Shown here piece by piece: positions 44,085 through 52,815 of a DNA stretch of 64,000 nt. Origin of the DNA: an uncultured Clostridia bacterium (GTDB taxonomy: Bacteria; Bacillota; Clostridia; UMGS1810); assembly GCA_934500705.1 (NCBI GenBank), contig CAKSTI010000004.1:1-64000 (forward strand), read 5' to 3'. The translations under genes were made by a program, and so were the position numbers. Numbering within the stretch: the stretch's first letter is position 1; every line of letters starts with the position of its first letter. Under the pieces are notes generated by a model. That model did not search any database, was not told the origin of the DNA, and was given only the letters and a program-made list of their open reading frames with translations.

Positions 44085-45545
44085 ATGTACAAAGTAATAA
44101 TTGTTGATGACGAAAGAAACATTATTAATAACATATCTTCCGGAACAAATTGGGGTGAATACGGATTTGAACTCGCCGGAATATTCACCTCTGCAACAGA
44201 TGCCCTTGAATTTATGAAAAGCAACGAAGTTAATTTAATCATAAGCGACATCAAGATGCCGGATACGGACGGGCTGGAATTTGCAAAAATTACAAAGGAA
44301 AAATTTCCAAATGCCATATTTGTAATAATATCGGCATATGCAGAGTTCGGGTATGCACAAAAAGCCCTTTCCCTGGGAGTAAGCGACTACATTGTCAAGC
44401 CGATTACATACGCAAAAATATCAGATGTATTGCAAAAAGCGTCAAAACAGCTTGAAAACCTGGCAATGCTGTCACCCAGAAGCCAAAGCGACAAGCACAA
44501 AGTCGCAAACAAATTGGTAACGCAAAAGTACTCCAATCCCTCCGAGGCAGTATACGACTTTGCCAAGTGCAAAATTATTGTTGATGAAAGCAGGACACCG
44601 TTTGCAACCGTAAGAATTTCCGTGCCCGAATACGAAAAGTATTTAAAGGAAACGTGGATATATGAGCCGTCAACATTTCAAAACGCATTTTCGTTTGTGG
44701 CAGAGTCGGACAATCCACGAACAATAGTTACAAAGCACGGTTACGGATATTTGGAAATGATGATAATAGGAAGTGACTTTGACGATTTTATAAGTTTTTT
44801 AAACAACATATTTTCCTCAATTATTAACAACTGCTACGAAATGCTCAACTGCATAGCGGAGTGCGAGATTATACGAATTTACAGGAATATTAAGGAACTG
44901 TTTTACACAAATGCAGGCAGTTTTATAACGCTTGTTGTACCGGAAGAAATAACAAACAGTATTTTATCCGGAAACGCCTTGAATGCTTGCGAACTTATGA
45001 AAAAGCACCTTAAACTGTACGACGGCGACAGCATTAATTTGAGAAGTTTTTTCTGCTGCTATGTTGCAAAAATCAATACGTTTTGCGACATCGACAAGAT
45101 TTCGAGCAAATTTTCAATATCGGCTCTTATGACTGCCGATGACGAGAGCGTAAAGCAAGCCATACTTGACATTACGGACAAAGCGAGCATATACTTTTGC
45201 ACAAACGAAAAAAACGTTAAAAACCTGGTATCGCTCGCCAAAGATTACATAAACGGGCATTATTCGGAGGAGCTGTCGCTTTCGAGCATTTCAAAGGCGC
45301 TCTTTGTGAGCGAGTCACACATATCGAGGACTTTTAAATCAAAGACCTCGGAAAGCATAATATCATACATTGCCAGAGTAAGGCTGGAACACGCCCGTGA
45401 GCTTTTGTTACGTTCAAATCTGAGTGTGGACGAAATTTGCTTTAAGGTCGGCTACAAATCAAGAAATCTGTTTTTTAAGAATTTTAAAGACACATACAGC
45501 GTCACGCCAAAAGTGTTCAGACAGGAGAACAGAGGAAATGAATAA
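44085..45545 (+). CDS. YesN-type response regulator (receiver plus AraC HTH)
   Basis: A 486-residue cytoplasmic transcription regulator. The receiver domain (1-120) has the acidic pair VDDE and phospho-acceptor Asp55 in LIISDIKMPD. A middle region of about 250 residues follows, then an AraC-type DNA-binding domain (about 385-486) with LSLSSISKALFVSESHISRTFK and VDEICFKVGYKSRNLFFKNFKD. ATG 44085 has AAAGGAG upstream. It overlaps the sensor kinase gene by eight bases and probably activates the divergent transporter/hydrolase operon. Confidence 0.92.
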   Translation: MYKVIIVDDERNIINNISSGTNWGEYGFELAGIFTSATDALEFMKSNEVNLIISDIKMPDTDGLEFAKITKEKFPNAIFVIISAYAEFGYAQKALSLGVSDYIVKPITYAKISDVLQKASKQLENLAMLSPRSQSDKHKVANKLVTQKYSNPSEAVYDFAKCKIIVDESRTPFATVRISVPEYEKYLKETWIYEPSTFQNAFSFVAESDNPRTIVTKHGYGYLEMMIIGSDFDDFISFLNNIFSSIINNCYEMLNCIAECEIIRIYRNIKELFYTNAGSFITLVVPEEITNSILSGNALNACELMKKHLKLYDGDSINLRSFFCCYVAKINTFCDIDKISSKFSISALMTADDESVKQAILDITDKASIYFCTNEKNVKNLVSLAKDYINGHYSEELSLSSISKALFVSESHISRTFKSKTSESIISYIARVRLEHARELLLRSNLSVDEICFKVGYKSRNLFFKNFKDTYSVTPKVFRQENRGNE

Positions 45546-47184
45546 ATTTTTGCACGAAAGTTTTAAGTCATACAGATATAACAGCATTTTTCTGCGTTAC
45601 CTCGCCGTAACGTTTGCAATTTTCTTTGTTTGCTTTACCGTGATAACAGTCCTGCTTGTACGCAGTATAAATGCTGACGTGTACGCCTCAAATCTGGCGC
45701 AGTACGAGAGAACCACAGCATATTGCAGAGCAGAGACCGACAAAATTATTTCTTCAACCTTTGCAAGCTATCAATCGCTTGTAACCGACGCAAATATAAA
45801 TCAGCTTATGAAAAAACATAAGCCTAATGACCCGGAGTATATAAAGGCATACAATAATCTGACAGACAAATTCACATACTATATAGCCGACACGGACTAT
45901 ATGTACTCCATATATATCTATTCTACCGCAAACGACTACATACACGCTATGTCATATACGCCGGCGACATCGGATTTTTCAAAATATTTTTCCGATATGT
46001 GGATTTTTGACGAATACATAAAAACCGGCGAAAACCCGATATACCACAAATCAAAAAGCGAAAAGAGCCACTACTACATATCATTTGTATATGCAGTAAA
46101 CGAGGGAACATCTAATGCCGGATATATGGCATACAATATTAACATTGACAAAATAACCGAGCGTTTCAACGTTCCCACGTATCTTTTAGACGGGAAAGAC
46201 GGCACTGTTTTGTATTCATCAACCGGCGAGGCAAAGGATTACTCCAAACTGAAAAAGCTCCTCTCATCGGAGGCGTCTAATTGCCGCCTCGGCAACAGCG
46301 ACTTATTCTTTGTATTTGAAAAGAACTTTCAATCAGTCAGCGTACCTCTCTACACATATTTTATAATATTTATAATAATAATGCTCCTGGCGGCATTGTT
46401 TGCGTATTTTGTGGCAATCTCGCTCTACAACAATATCGAAAAAATATATCACCTGCTTAAAAATCCGTTTGATTTTTCCGACAGCGGAAAATCACAGAGA
46501 AACAATGAATTAACATACATAACCTCCAATATCGTAAGTCTGCGCCGTGACCTGGACGACAAGGTGGCGATGCTCGGCGAGGCACAAGCTACCGCATTGC
46601 AGCTGCAAATAAGTCCGCACTTTCTTTTCAACACACTAAATCTTATAAGCTCCATCGCAATAGCCGAACTGAAAAGAGATTCAGACATAACGACGGTTGT
46701 GGAGTTATTGTCAAGAATGTTATATAAAACCCTTGACACGTCCACCCTCATATGCACGCTCCGTGAAGAAATTGCCTATACAAAGGATTATATCGCAATC
46801 CAGCGGTATAAGTACTACAACTTTGACTCCGTATGGGACATTCCGGACGAAATGCTTGATGCAAATATTGTAAAATTCACACTTCAACCGGTTATAGAAA
46901 ATGCCATTCATCACGGAATAGCCTCTATTGCCAACGGCGTAATACGAATTACCGGCAATGTTGACTCAAACGGCAATGCCTCAATCAGCGTTGAAAATAA
47001 CGGAAAATGTATAGCCGAGGAACGTATAAATGAAATCAACAATCACATAAATGCCTACGACAAACCAAGCCGCTCCATCGGGCTGTGGAATACAAATCAG
47101 CGTTTAAAGCTGCTCCTCGGCGAGAGGGCGCATCTGGAAATAGGAATTTCCAACAAGATGACTTGTGTAAAAATTTACATATAA
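45538..47184 (+). CDS. YesM-type sensor histidine kinase
   Basis: A 548-residue membrane kinase. A transmembrane helix (about 20-45), an extracellular dCache-like sensing region and a second helix (about 275-298) precede a HAMP-like linker. The His_kinase domain has LQLQISPHFLFNTLNLISSI with phospho-acceptor His in PHFLFN. The ATPase domain has QPVIENAIHHGI (N box) and RSIGLWNTNQRLKL. It is translationally coupled to the response regulator. It probably senses an extracellular saccharide released by the surface enzymes. Confidence 0.92.
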   Translation: MNKFLHESFKSYRYNSIFLRYLAVTFAIFFVCFTVITVLLVRSINADVYASNLAQYERTTAYCRAETDKIISSTFASYQSLVTDANINQLMKKHKPNDPEYIKAYNNLTDKFTYYIADTDYMYSIYIYSTANDYIHAMSYTPATSDFSKYFSDMWIFDEYIKTGENPIYHKSKSEKSHYYISFVYAVNEGTSNAGYMAYNINIDKITERFNVPTYLLDGKDGTVLYSSTGEAKDYSKLKKLLSSEASNCRLGNSDLFFVFEKNFQSVSVPLYTYFIIFIIIMLLAALFAYFVAISLYNNIEKIYHLLKNPFDFSDSGKSQRNNELTYITSNIVSLRRDLDDKVAMLGEAQATALQLQISPHFLFNTLNLISSIAIAELKRDSDITTVVELLSRMLYKTLDTSTLICTLREEIAYTKDYIAIQRYKYYNFDSVWDIPDEMLDANIVKFTLQPVIENAIHHGIASIANGVIRITGNVDSNGNASISVENNGKCIAEERINEINNHINAYDKPSRSIGLWNTNQRLKLLLGERAHLEIGISNKMTCVKIYI

Positions 47185-47196
47185 ACGGCGGAACTT

Positions 47197-47238
47197 AAAA
47201 GCACACCGAGCGTAATATATACGTCCGATGTGCTTTTT
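47197..47238. terminator. Bidirectional terminator between the kinase and FAD oxidoreductase genes
   Basis: AAAAGCACA (47197-47205) pairs with TGTGCTTTT (47229-47237); an imperfect inner helix extends it. A-rich on one side and T-rich on the other, it serves both convergent genes. Confidence 0.75.
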
Positions 47239-47240
47239 AA

Positions 47241-48551
47241 TCAACCGAGGTCAATTCCCGTTTTTATCAAAGCTTCTCTTATTTTTTGGGGTGAAAGTTT
47301 GCGTGGGGTAACGTTTCCCTTTGCACTCAGCGATGCAGCAACTCCTGCTGCCTCCCCCACTGCCATACATATTGCCATAACACGGTATGATGCGTGTGCT
47401 CTGTGGGTTCCGCTGATGCACCGACCCGCTGTAAGCAGATTTTCAACGCCGAGCGGAACAAGTGCGCCGTATCTTATATCATAGGGAACAGCCATTTTTG
47501 AATGTCCTTCTGCCTGTCCTCCGCCGGAAGGATTATGAATATCTATCAAAAACCACGCATTGTGAACAACGGCGTCATCGTAATGATTTCCGTTCTCAAC
47601 ATCGCAGTCACTCACTTTGCACTCGCCGATTATACGGCGGCTTTCCCTTACGCCTAGAGTTGACGCAGTGGTTTTAACAGCACAGTTTTCATAGCCGGGC
47701 ACGTATTTTTTCAAAAACTCAACAACTTTTTCTATCTGTGAGCGCAGCTCGCATTCTGCGTCAAAATACATCTTTTCGTCCAGTGCATCAAAATTGTTAA
47801 GCTGGGTGGCATTTACGTTTCTTTCGCCCTTGTAAAACGTTTTATGCAGTCTTACTATGGATACATTCTTGGGGAGTATTCCCTTCTTTTCGCATTCGGC
47901 GCAAAACTCCGAATACTTCTGACCATTCGGTAATTTAACCGGGTCGCTGCCGCCAAAGCACATTATTGCTCTGCTCTCATCAACGCCGCCCACTGTAAAT
48001 TCAAGGGTAACAGGCTGCGTGAGGCGGTCGCCGTCTCTGCCTACCTTAAAATCGCAACCGCTGAGATTTGCAACTGTCCCGTCGCCCGTCGCATCAATCA
48101 CAACCTTTGCCTCTATCGCTCTGAGACCGGTCGGTGTTGTAACGATGACGCCTTTAATTACATTTTCATCTTTTATAACATCCGCTACTGCGGTTTGCAG
48201 CAAAACGGTCACGCCGTTATCACGAAGGAACTTGGCAAGTATACCTTTTGCCTCCTCGGCGTCTATGTGGATTTCTCTACCGTTTCTGGTTTGCACCTTT
48301 TCCTCGTCTTTGTGTTTTGCGGACAAAAGTCCTATTATTTCATCGTACATTGTTCCCGATGACACGCTGCCGAGTATCGGACTTACATTTCCAAGTGTCA
48401 GGTTGCCGCCGACTGCGCCAAAGCGTTCTATAAGTATTACACGCATATCCTGCCTTGCCGCCGCAACAGCAGCGCATATTCCCGCCGGACCTGCTCCTGC
48501 AACTACAACATCTGCAACATACGCTGTGTCAATTTCTCTTTTATATATCAT
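47241..48551 (-). CDS. FAD-dependent oxidoreductase (PF12831-type)
   Basis: 436 residues with an N-terminal FAD-binding fold, VVVAGAGPAGICAAVAAARQ, then LIERFGAVGGNLT, a second contact VVIDATGDGTVANLSG, and the C-terminal GVENLLTAGRCISGTHRAHAS that closes over FAD. It belongs to the FAD_oxidored family often found beside sugar-utilization genes; the substrate is unknown. ATG 48551 is preceded by GGAGTAGGTG, which overlaps the stop of the EEP gene, so the two are co-transcribed. Confidence 0.85.
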   Translation of the reverse strand: MIYKREIDTAYVADVVVAGAGPAGICAAVAAARQDMRVILIERFGAVGGNLTLGNVSPILGSVSSGTMYDEIIGLLSAKHKDEEKVQTRNGREIHIDAEEAKGILAKFLRDNGVTVLLQTAVADVIKDENVIKGVIVTTPTGLRAIEAKVVIDATGDGTVANLSGCDFKVGRDGDRLTQPVTLEFTVGGVDESRAIMCFGGSDPVKLPNGQKYSEFCAECEKKGILPKNVSIVRLHKTFYKGERNVNATQLNNFDALDEKMYFDAECELRSQIEKVVEFLKKYVPGYENCAVKTTASTLGVRESRRIIGECKVSDCDVENGNHYDDAVVHNAWFLIDIHNPSGGGQAEGHSKMAVPYDIRYGALVPLGVENLLTAGRCISGTHRAHASYRVMAICMAVGEAAGVAASLSAKGNVTPRKLSPQKIREALIKTGIDLG

Positions 48552-48559
48552 ATTATCAC

Positions 48560-49348
48560 CTACTCCATAACAAATTGTGCACACACGGGGTAATGGTCCG
48601 AAAGGTACATTCCGTATACTTCATCGTCCCACACGCACACGGACCGGACTTGGTCTTTCAGGTCAGATGTAACATAAATATAGTCTATTTTATCACTTCT
48701 GTTTCCCCAATTATGGAATGTGACATCGATGTCTTTCGTTATGTCAAATATTTTAATTCTGTCAAAGCCGTTACAATATTTAATGGTATCCGACTCAGGT
48801 TTTGCGTTAAAGTCACCGCCGAGTATAAAGGGTATATTATCCTCGTCCGTAACGTCGCACACACGGTTTAATATCTGTCTGACGCCTAAAATTCTTGCCT
48901 CATCTGATATATGGTCTAAGTGTGTATTTAAAATCCGAAAAATTTTACCGCTCGCAATATCACGAACTTTCACGGTAAGGCACGTCCTCGGACAATCGCT
49001 CTGATTTTCGTATCTCGAACCAGGAGTATATGGCGTAGGACTGAGCCAGTAGCTATCAAATCCAAGAACCTGAATTTTATCTCTTCTGACAGCTGTGTAA
49101 ACTCCCTCGCCGCCAAAGTCCTCATTGCGGAAATGACCGATAAATTCATATTCGCACAGCAACCGCCGCATCATATCAAGATGTTCTCTTTTAAATTCCT
49201 GAAACAGAATAATTTCCGGCATTTCGCTTTGTATTTTATCATATATAAACCCCGCCCTGAAAACAAATGACCTAATGCCGTCATAGCTGTTGTCTTTATC
49301 AAAATACACACATCTTGCGTTAAACGTAACAACTTTTACCGTATTCAT
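48560..49348 (-). CDS. Endonuclease/exonuclease/phosphatase (EEP) family protein
   Basis: 262 residues with no signal peptide. EEP-fold landmarks are VVTFNARC (Asn), ILFQEFKREH (metal Glu), NTHLDHISDEARILG, ILGGDFNAKPESD and the terminal KIDYIYVTSDL plus YLSDHYPVCAQF (catalytic His). Such proteins hydrolyse phosphodiesters or phosphomonoesters of varied small molecules. ATG 49348 with GGGAG is preferred to a start at 49369 without a site. It is followed eight bases later by the FAD oxidoreductase, implying a joint function. Confidence 0.85.
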   Translation of the reverse strand: MNTVKVVTFNARCVYFDKDNSYDGIRSFVFRAGFIYDKIQSEMPEIILFQEFKREHLDMMRRLLCEYEFIGHFRNEDFGGEGVYTAVRRDKIQVLGFDSYWLSPTPYTPGSRYENQSDCPRTCLTVKVRDIASGKIFRILNTHLDHISDEARILGVRQILNRVCDVTDEDNIPFILGGDFNAKPESDTIKYCNGFDRIKIFDITKDIDVTFHNWGNRSDKIDYIYVTSDLKDQVRSVCVWDDEVYGMYLSDHYPVCAQFVME

Positions 49349-49387
49349 ATGACCGTTTCTCCCTGACATTGAATTTTTTATAATACA

Positions 49388-49416
49388 ATAATATCAATTA
49401 ATTCACAAGCTGTCAA
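49388..49416 (-). promoter_or_regulatory. SigA promoter for the EEP-FAD operon
   Basis: On the minus strand TTGACA (49416-49411), 17 bases, TATTAT (49393-49388), about 40 bases before the ATG at 49348. The rest of 49417-49527 is AT-rich without a visible gene. Confidence 0.75.
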
Positions 49417-49527
49417 CAAAAATGGTATATGATGAATACAGCGCTCAATTTATGAACATTTTTTTGAATTTTTAATTCAATATTTGAATTTATATAAAAT
49501 CATAGTACCATTTTGCGCAGCATAATT

Positions 49528-51054
49528 TCATATATTCCAAACAATCTCCTCATTCCCGCTCTCGTCTATGACAATGCGATTTATAAGCACCGCGGCAACG
49601 CTGCGTTTTTCCTCAAATGAAGCGGTTTTCCACTTTGCAGATAAATTAACAACCTGCTTTACATTAATTTCCGTATTTTCAAGTTCGTCTATTTTAACAA
49701 GCAGTTCGGTTTTATCCGACCTGAGCTTTGTTGCCCTTCTGTTTAAAATTTCGAGCAAGTCGGAGTTTGCCCCCGGTTTTACCACGGCGTCAGCTACCTG
49801 CTCCTCGGCAAGCTCTATTGACTTTAATTTGTTTTTAAGTTCGTTTAATTCCGGGCTGAAAGCTTTTTTTTCACTGCTTTTTACGCATTTCAGGCTTTGC
49901 AGTTTCTTGCTTATCTCCGAATAAACCATACCTTCAAGACTCTCGGCATATATTGTGGTTTTGGTGCCTTTGCAGTCCTTGAAGTGTGTTTTGCCTGTGC
50001 AGGTAAAGTATCTGCGAATTTCGCCGCTACCGGTCTTGCCTTTTATTGTTGTCATAGTTCTGCCGCATATTCCGCAGACTATTTTGCCGCCAAGCCACGA
50101 AGTTTTGTTAGACACCGCATTGCGTATCTGCCTGTTTACCGACAACTTCTGCTGACATTTAAGCCACACATCGCTGTCCACAAGCCCCTCGTGCGTCATC
50201 ACGATAACCTTGATATCCGACCAGTCGAAATTGTTTGAGTCGTGCTTTGTTTTCCCGTAAACTTGTATTCCGTGTACCCCGTCAAAGGCTTTTGGCGGGC
50301 TGATAATCTGCGCATTGTGCCTTTGGAAATATTCGTACACCCTGCTGTCTGCCTTGACGTAAATCGGGTTTTTGATAATCGCTGACAGCTTTGCGGTAGT
50401 CCAGCCCCCTCCTGAAAGAGTTTTTATGCCGTTTTCGGTGAGGTTTTTTAAAAGTCTGCCCAGGGTTACTTGCCCCACAGAGTACGTATCATATATGTAT
50501 TTAATCTGTTCCGCTTCCATCTCAACAGGCTTTAATCTTTTGGTTTTGATGTTGTTTATTACGGTAGGTTCAAGGTCAAATCCGTACGGCTTTCTGCCGC
50601 CCATATAGAAGCCCATTTCGCTCCTGTGCTCATATGCCTGAGTTATGCGTTGAATTATTGACTGACGCTCAAACTCTGCGAATACAGCCAGAATTTTAAC
50701 TATAAGCTCACCGTACGGACTCGATGTGTCGAAAGCCTCCTGAGTAGAAACAAACTCAACGCCGTATTTTTTAAAAGTGGCGAGAATGCTTACAAAGTCG
50801 GTCAAGCTCCTTGAAATACGGTCAAGTCGGTACACGAGAACCTTTGTTATCTTGCCTTGCTCTACTTTTCGCATCATTTTTTGAAAGCCGTCACGGTTGG
50901 TGTTTCCGCCTGAGAAGCCGTTATCTGTAAATGTAAGTATTTCTTCGCTCCTCTCGTCGGGTTTAATCATAGCCTTGCAATACTCAATCTGTGTTTCGCA
51001 GGAAATGCTGTTTTCACGTTCAATGGATTTTCTTGAATATACAGCGATAGCCAT
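49528..51054 (-). CDS. Large serine recombinase (integrase/excisionase of the element)
   Basis: A 508-residue site-specific recombinase. The resolvase domain (1-145) has YSRKS with catalytic Ser10, the VLVYRLDRISRSLTDF helix and the FAEFERQSIIQRI segment. A recombinase domain (about 165-290) follows, then a zinc ribbon (CGICGRTMTTI ... FTCTGKTHFKDCKG), a coiled coil (about 380-460) and a C-terminal tail. Size and layout match phage- and skin-type integrases (TP901, SpoIVCA, SprA). ATG 51054 has AGGAGGAG upstream. It is the only recombinase within the cotJC insertion and lies near attR, so it is the probable catalyst of insertion and excision. Confidence 0.95.
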   Translation of the reverse strand: MAIAVYSRKSIERENSISCETQIEYCKAMIKPDERSEEILTFTDNGFSGGNTNRDGFQKMMRKVEQGKITKVLVYRLDRISRSLTDFVSILATFKKYGVEFVSTQEAFDTSSPYGELIVKILAVFAEFERQSIIQRITQAYEHRSEMGFYMGGRKPYGFDLEPTVINNIKTKRLKPVEMEAEQIKYIYDTYSVGQVTLGRLLKNLTENGIKTLSGGGWTTAKLSAIIKNPIYVKADSRVYEYFQRHNAQIISPPKAFDGVHGIQVYGKTKHDSNNFDWSDIKVIVMTHEGLVDSDVWLKCQQKLSVNRQIRNAVSNKTSWLGGKIVCGICGRTMTTIKGKTGSGEIRRYFTCTGKTHFKDCKGTKTTIYAESLEGMVYSEISKKLQSLKCVKSSEKKAFSPELNELKNKLKSIELAEEQVADAVVKPGANSDLLEILNRRATKLRSDKTELLVKIDELENTEINVKQVVNLSAKWKTASFEEKRSVAAVLINRIVIDESGNEEIVWNI

Positions 51055-51075
51055 TAACACTCCTCCTTTTCGACA

Positions 51076-51099
51076 GCGGAGGGAAAATGCGCCCTCCGC
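51076..51099 (-). promoter_or_regulatory. Leader hairpin upstream of the recombinase
   Basis: An 8-bp perfect stem GCGGAGGG (51076-51083)/CCCTCCGC (51092-51099) in the short gap before the recombinase ribosome binding site. It has no T-run. It could affect translation or readthrough from the upstream small gene. Confidence 0.4.
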
Positions 51100-51164
51100 C
51101 GGCGGGTTTATTGTAAACAAAACAAGGTTCCGAGATATCCGGTCGCAATCTCTGATTGCGGTTC

Positions 51165-51329
51165 TTACTTTTTAGTAAATATTTTGTACAGTTCATCAAT
51201 AATTTCATCTTCAATTTCCCTGCGGCTTTTTTCGCTTAAAACCACGCTGTGCCTGACATCTATCGTTTTATTGGAGATATTCTTGTATTTCGTGGTATAA
51301 TTCATTTCCACGGTTGCAATATCTTTCAT
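51165..51329 (-). CDS. Small 54-residue protein upstream of the recombinase
   Basis: A short ORF from ATG 51329 with GGGAGGA well placed upstream and TAA at 51165-51167. The product starts MKDIATVEMNYTTKYKNISN and ends in a charged helix with SEKSRREIEDEIIDEL. No family is recognised. Co-directional and 110 bases ahead of the serine recombinase. Its size and position resemble recombination directionality factors such as SprB of SPbeta, but no sequence similarity is claimed. Confidence 0.65.
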   Translation of the reverse strand: MKDIATVEMNYTTKYKNISNKTIDVRHSVVLSEKSRREIEDEIIDELYKIFTKK

Positions 51330-51395
51330 ATGCTGTCCTCCCGCTGTCTCTTTTTGACTGATAATTCATACTACTGCGGACACACTGAGTTCCGC

Positions 51396-52076
51396 CTAAA
51401 CGTTGCCGCATATTGCGGTTGTCCTTTCAATATCAATACTGCCGTCAGTAACAGATAAAACATCTGTAAATGAGACATTAAGCTCTTTATTAACTATATT
51501 AAGTATAGCCTGTCTGTTATACTCCAAGACTACGGTATACAGCGTTTCAGGCACAACTTGCTTTTTAACCTTATATTTTCTATCATAATAATGGCAGTCT
51601 CTAATAACGCCCCTGCCATCGGCGTCATAAACTATCTCTAAATAAATGCTGCGGTGCGCTTGGTTTTTAAGCCTTGTCCTTATAATGGCAGGGATACCGT
51701 CAATCGGCTCTCCCTTGCCTACAAATATCAAAAAACTGTATTTATTCCTTATCTCTGAAAGCCTAATTCTTATAAACTCAGCAGGGCTTTTGCCCCCTAA
51801 TCTGTAATCTAAACTTATATCATAAAATTTCCTATCCAGCTCCTCCTCGATAACCGAGAGCAGCTTATCGGCGGTAAACGTTGTTGTTTTCAACGCTTTT
51901 GGAACTGAATAGTATTCGCCGGCCTTAAACCGGTCAACGTAATAGCAGTTTTCAATTCCACCGCCGTCATTACTAAATTTAATCTCAATATAAACAAGCC
52001 GACTATGATTTGTTCTGAATACAGAATGAAAATTTCCGTTTTGCGCTCTGCTTAAAAGCAGTACCTGCTTTTTCAA
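51396..52076 (-). CDS. Protein with an internally duplicated domain, function unknown
   Basis: 226 residues from TTG 52076 (GAGGTGG upstream). Two related halves are visible: residues about 17-85 (SVFRTNHSRLVYIEIKF, IENCYYVDR, LLSVIEEEL) and about 127-205 (AIIRTRLKNQAHRSIYLEIV, IRDCHYYDR, ILNIVNKEL). Each looks like a small alpha/beta domain with a conserved DR after a Tyr-Tyr or Tyr-Tyr-Val segment. I do not recognise the family. It sits between the truncated primase and the small ORF in the recombination/replication end of the element. Confidence 0.6.
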   Translation of the reverse strand: MKKQVLLLSRAQNGNFHSVFRTNHSRLVYIEIKFSNDGGGIENCYYVDRFKAGEYYSVPKALKTTTFTADKLLSVIEEELDRKFYDISLDYRLGGKSPAEFIRIRLSEIRNKYSFLIFVGKGEPIDGIPAIIRTRLKNQAHRSIYLEIVYDADGRGVIRDCHYYDRKYKVKKQVVPETLYTVVLEYNRQAILNIVNKELNVSFTDVLSVTDGSIDIERTTAICGNV

Positions 52077-52103
52077 TATCGTCCACCTCTTTGATTATAT
52101 TAA

Positions 52104-52553
52104 TTACTTTATTCGGTATTTTTCTTTGAGCCTAACGCCTATATAGGCGGCTCTCGGATTTCCGGACGACAGCAGATTACCGTCGTCGCTAATCCTCTTT
52201 TTCCTGGAAGCTATATTTTGCTTCTTAATGTATCGGTCTATATTGCCGACAACGATAATATCATTTTTTCGGCAATACGCCTCATACGCAGCCTTCACCA
52301 CAGCGGTTGACTCGACTGCATCATCGCCTATTACGAGACACTTGTCAAAGAAAACCTTCTCCGGGCAGTACTGAGCCATATTTTTCTCTTTGAGTTTGGT
52401 CGATAACCTGGCGTGCGGAAAACATTCCCCGTTATCAACGTACTTTTTTAAGCCGGCCATCGCCCAGGTAAAGATACCGTCAGCTTCCTCCATAATCATC
52501 TTTTGTGAGAGGCTTTTATCGTCCTCACGTTCTGTTACAGAGGCTCTTTGAAT
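52104..52553 (-). pseudogene. 3' remnant of a phage/plasmid primase-helicase (P4/D5 type)
   Basis: The frame encodes the C-terminal part of a P4-type primase-helicase: SLSQKMIMEEADGIFTWAMA (52499 region), then GLKKYVDNG, and a late segment with AYEAYCRKNDI and RAAYIGVRLKEKYRI. Similarity continues upstream of the first ATG (52499) to about 52553, where TAA interrupts, and the whole primase and helicase core is missing. A 131-residue product could be translated but would be inactive. It marks the element as derived from a replicating phage or plasmid ancestor. Confidence 0.75.
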
Positions 52554-52815
52554 TTAATAACAAATTTGTGATTAATATAAAATAACAACAAAGTCATCGT
52601 CCGTCGGGCAAAGGCTTACAATTATGTAAAAAATGTATATCCGAAAACACAGTAAAAGACTTGCACTCTATACTTACTAATTTCATCAATCAATCTTGAA
52701 AAAAGTGATTTGTGACTTGATTTATGAAATATAATTCCCATAAACTCACCGTTAACTCAAACTCTCAAAACCTCAGATTTTATGCCGTCTCCCGGACTTT
52801 CCTTAAATTACTAAT
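52554..52815. other. AT-rich right end of the element, no gene seen
   Basis: No credible coding region on either strand. It holds an imperfect 14-base inverted repeat, ATTTCATCAATCAA (52680-52693) and TTGATTTATGAAAT (52717-52730), one mismatch and a 23-base gap, and a short palindrome ACAAATTTGT (52560-52569). These could be binding sites next to attR. Confidence 0.5.

Noticed and set aside
49370..49527. Left boundary of the element just beyond the recombinase gene
   Set aside because: I looked for a direct repeat between this AT-rich gap and the right end and found none. The cotJC breakpoints give a precise repeat and symmetric arms instead.
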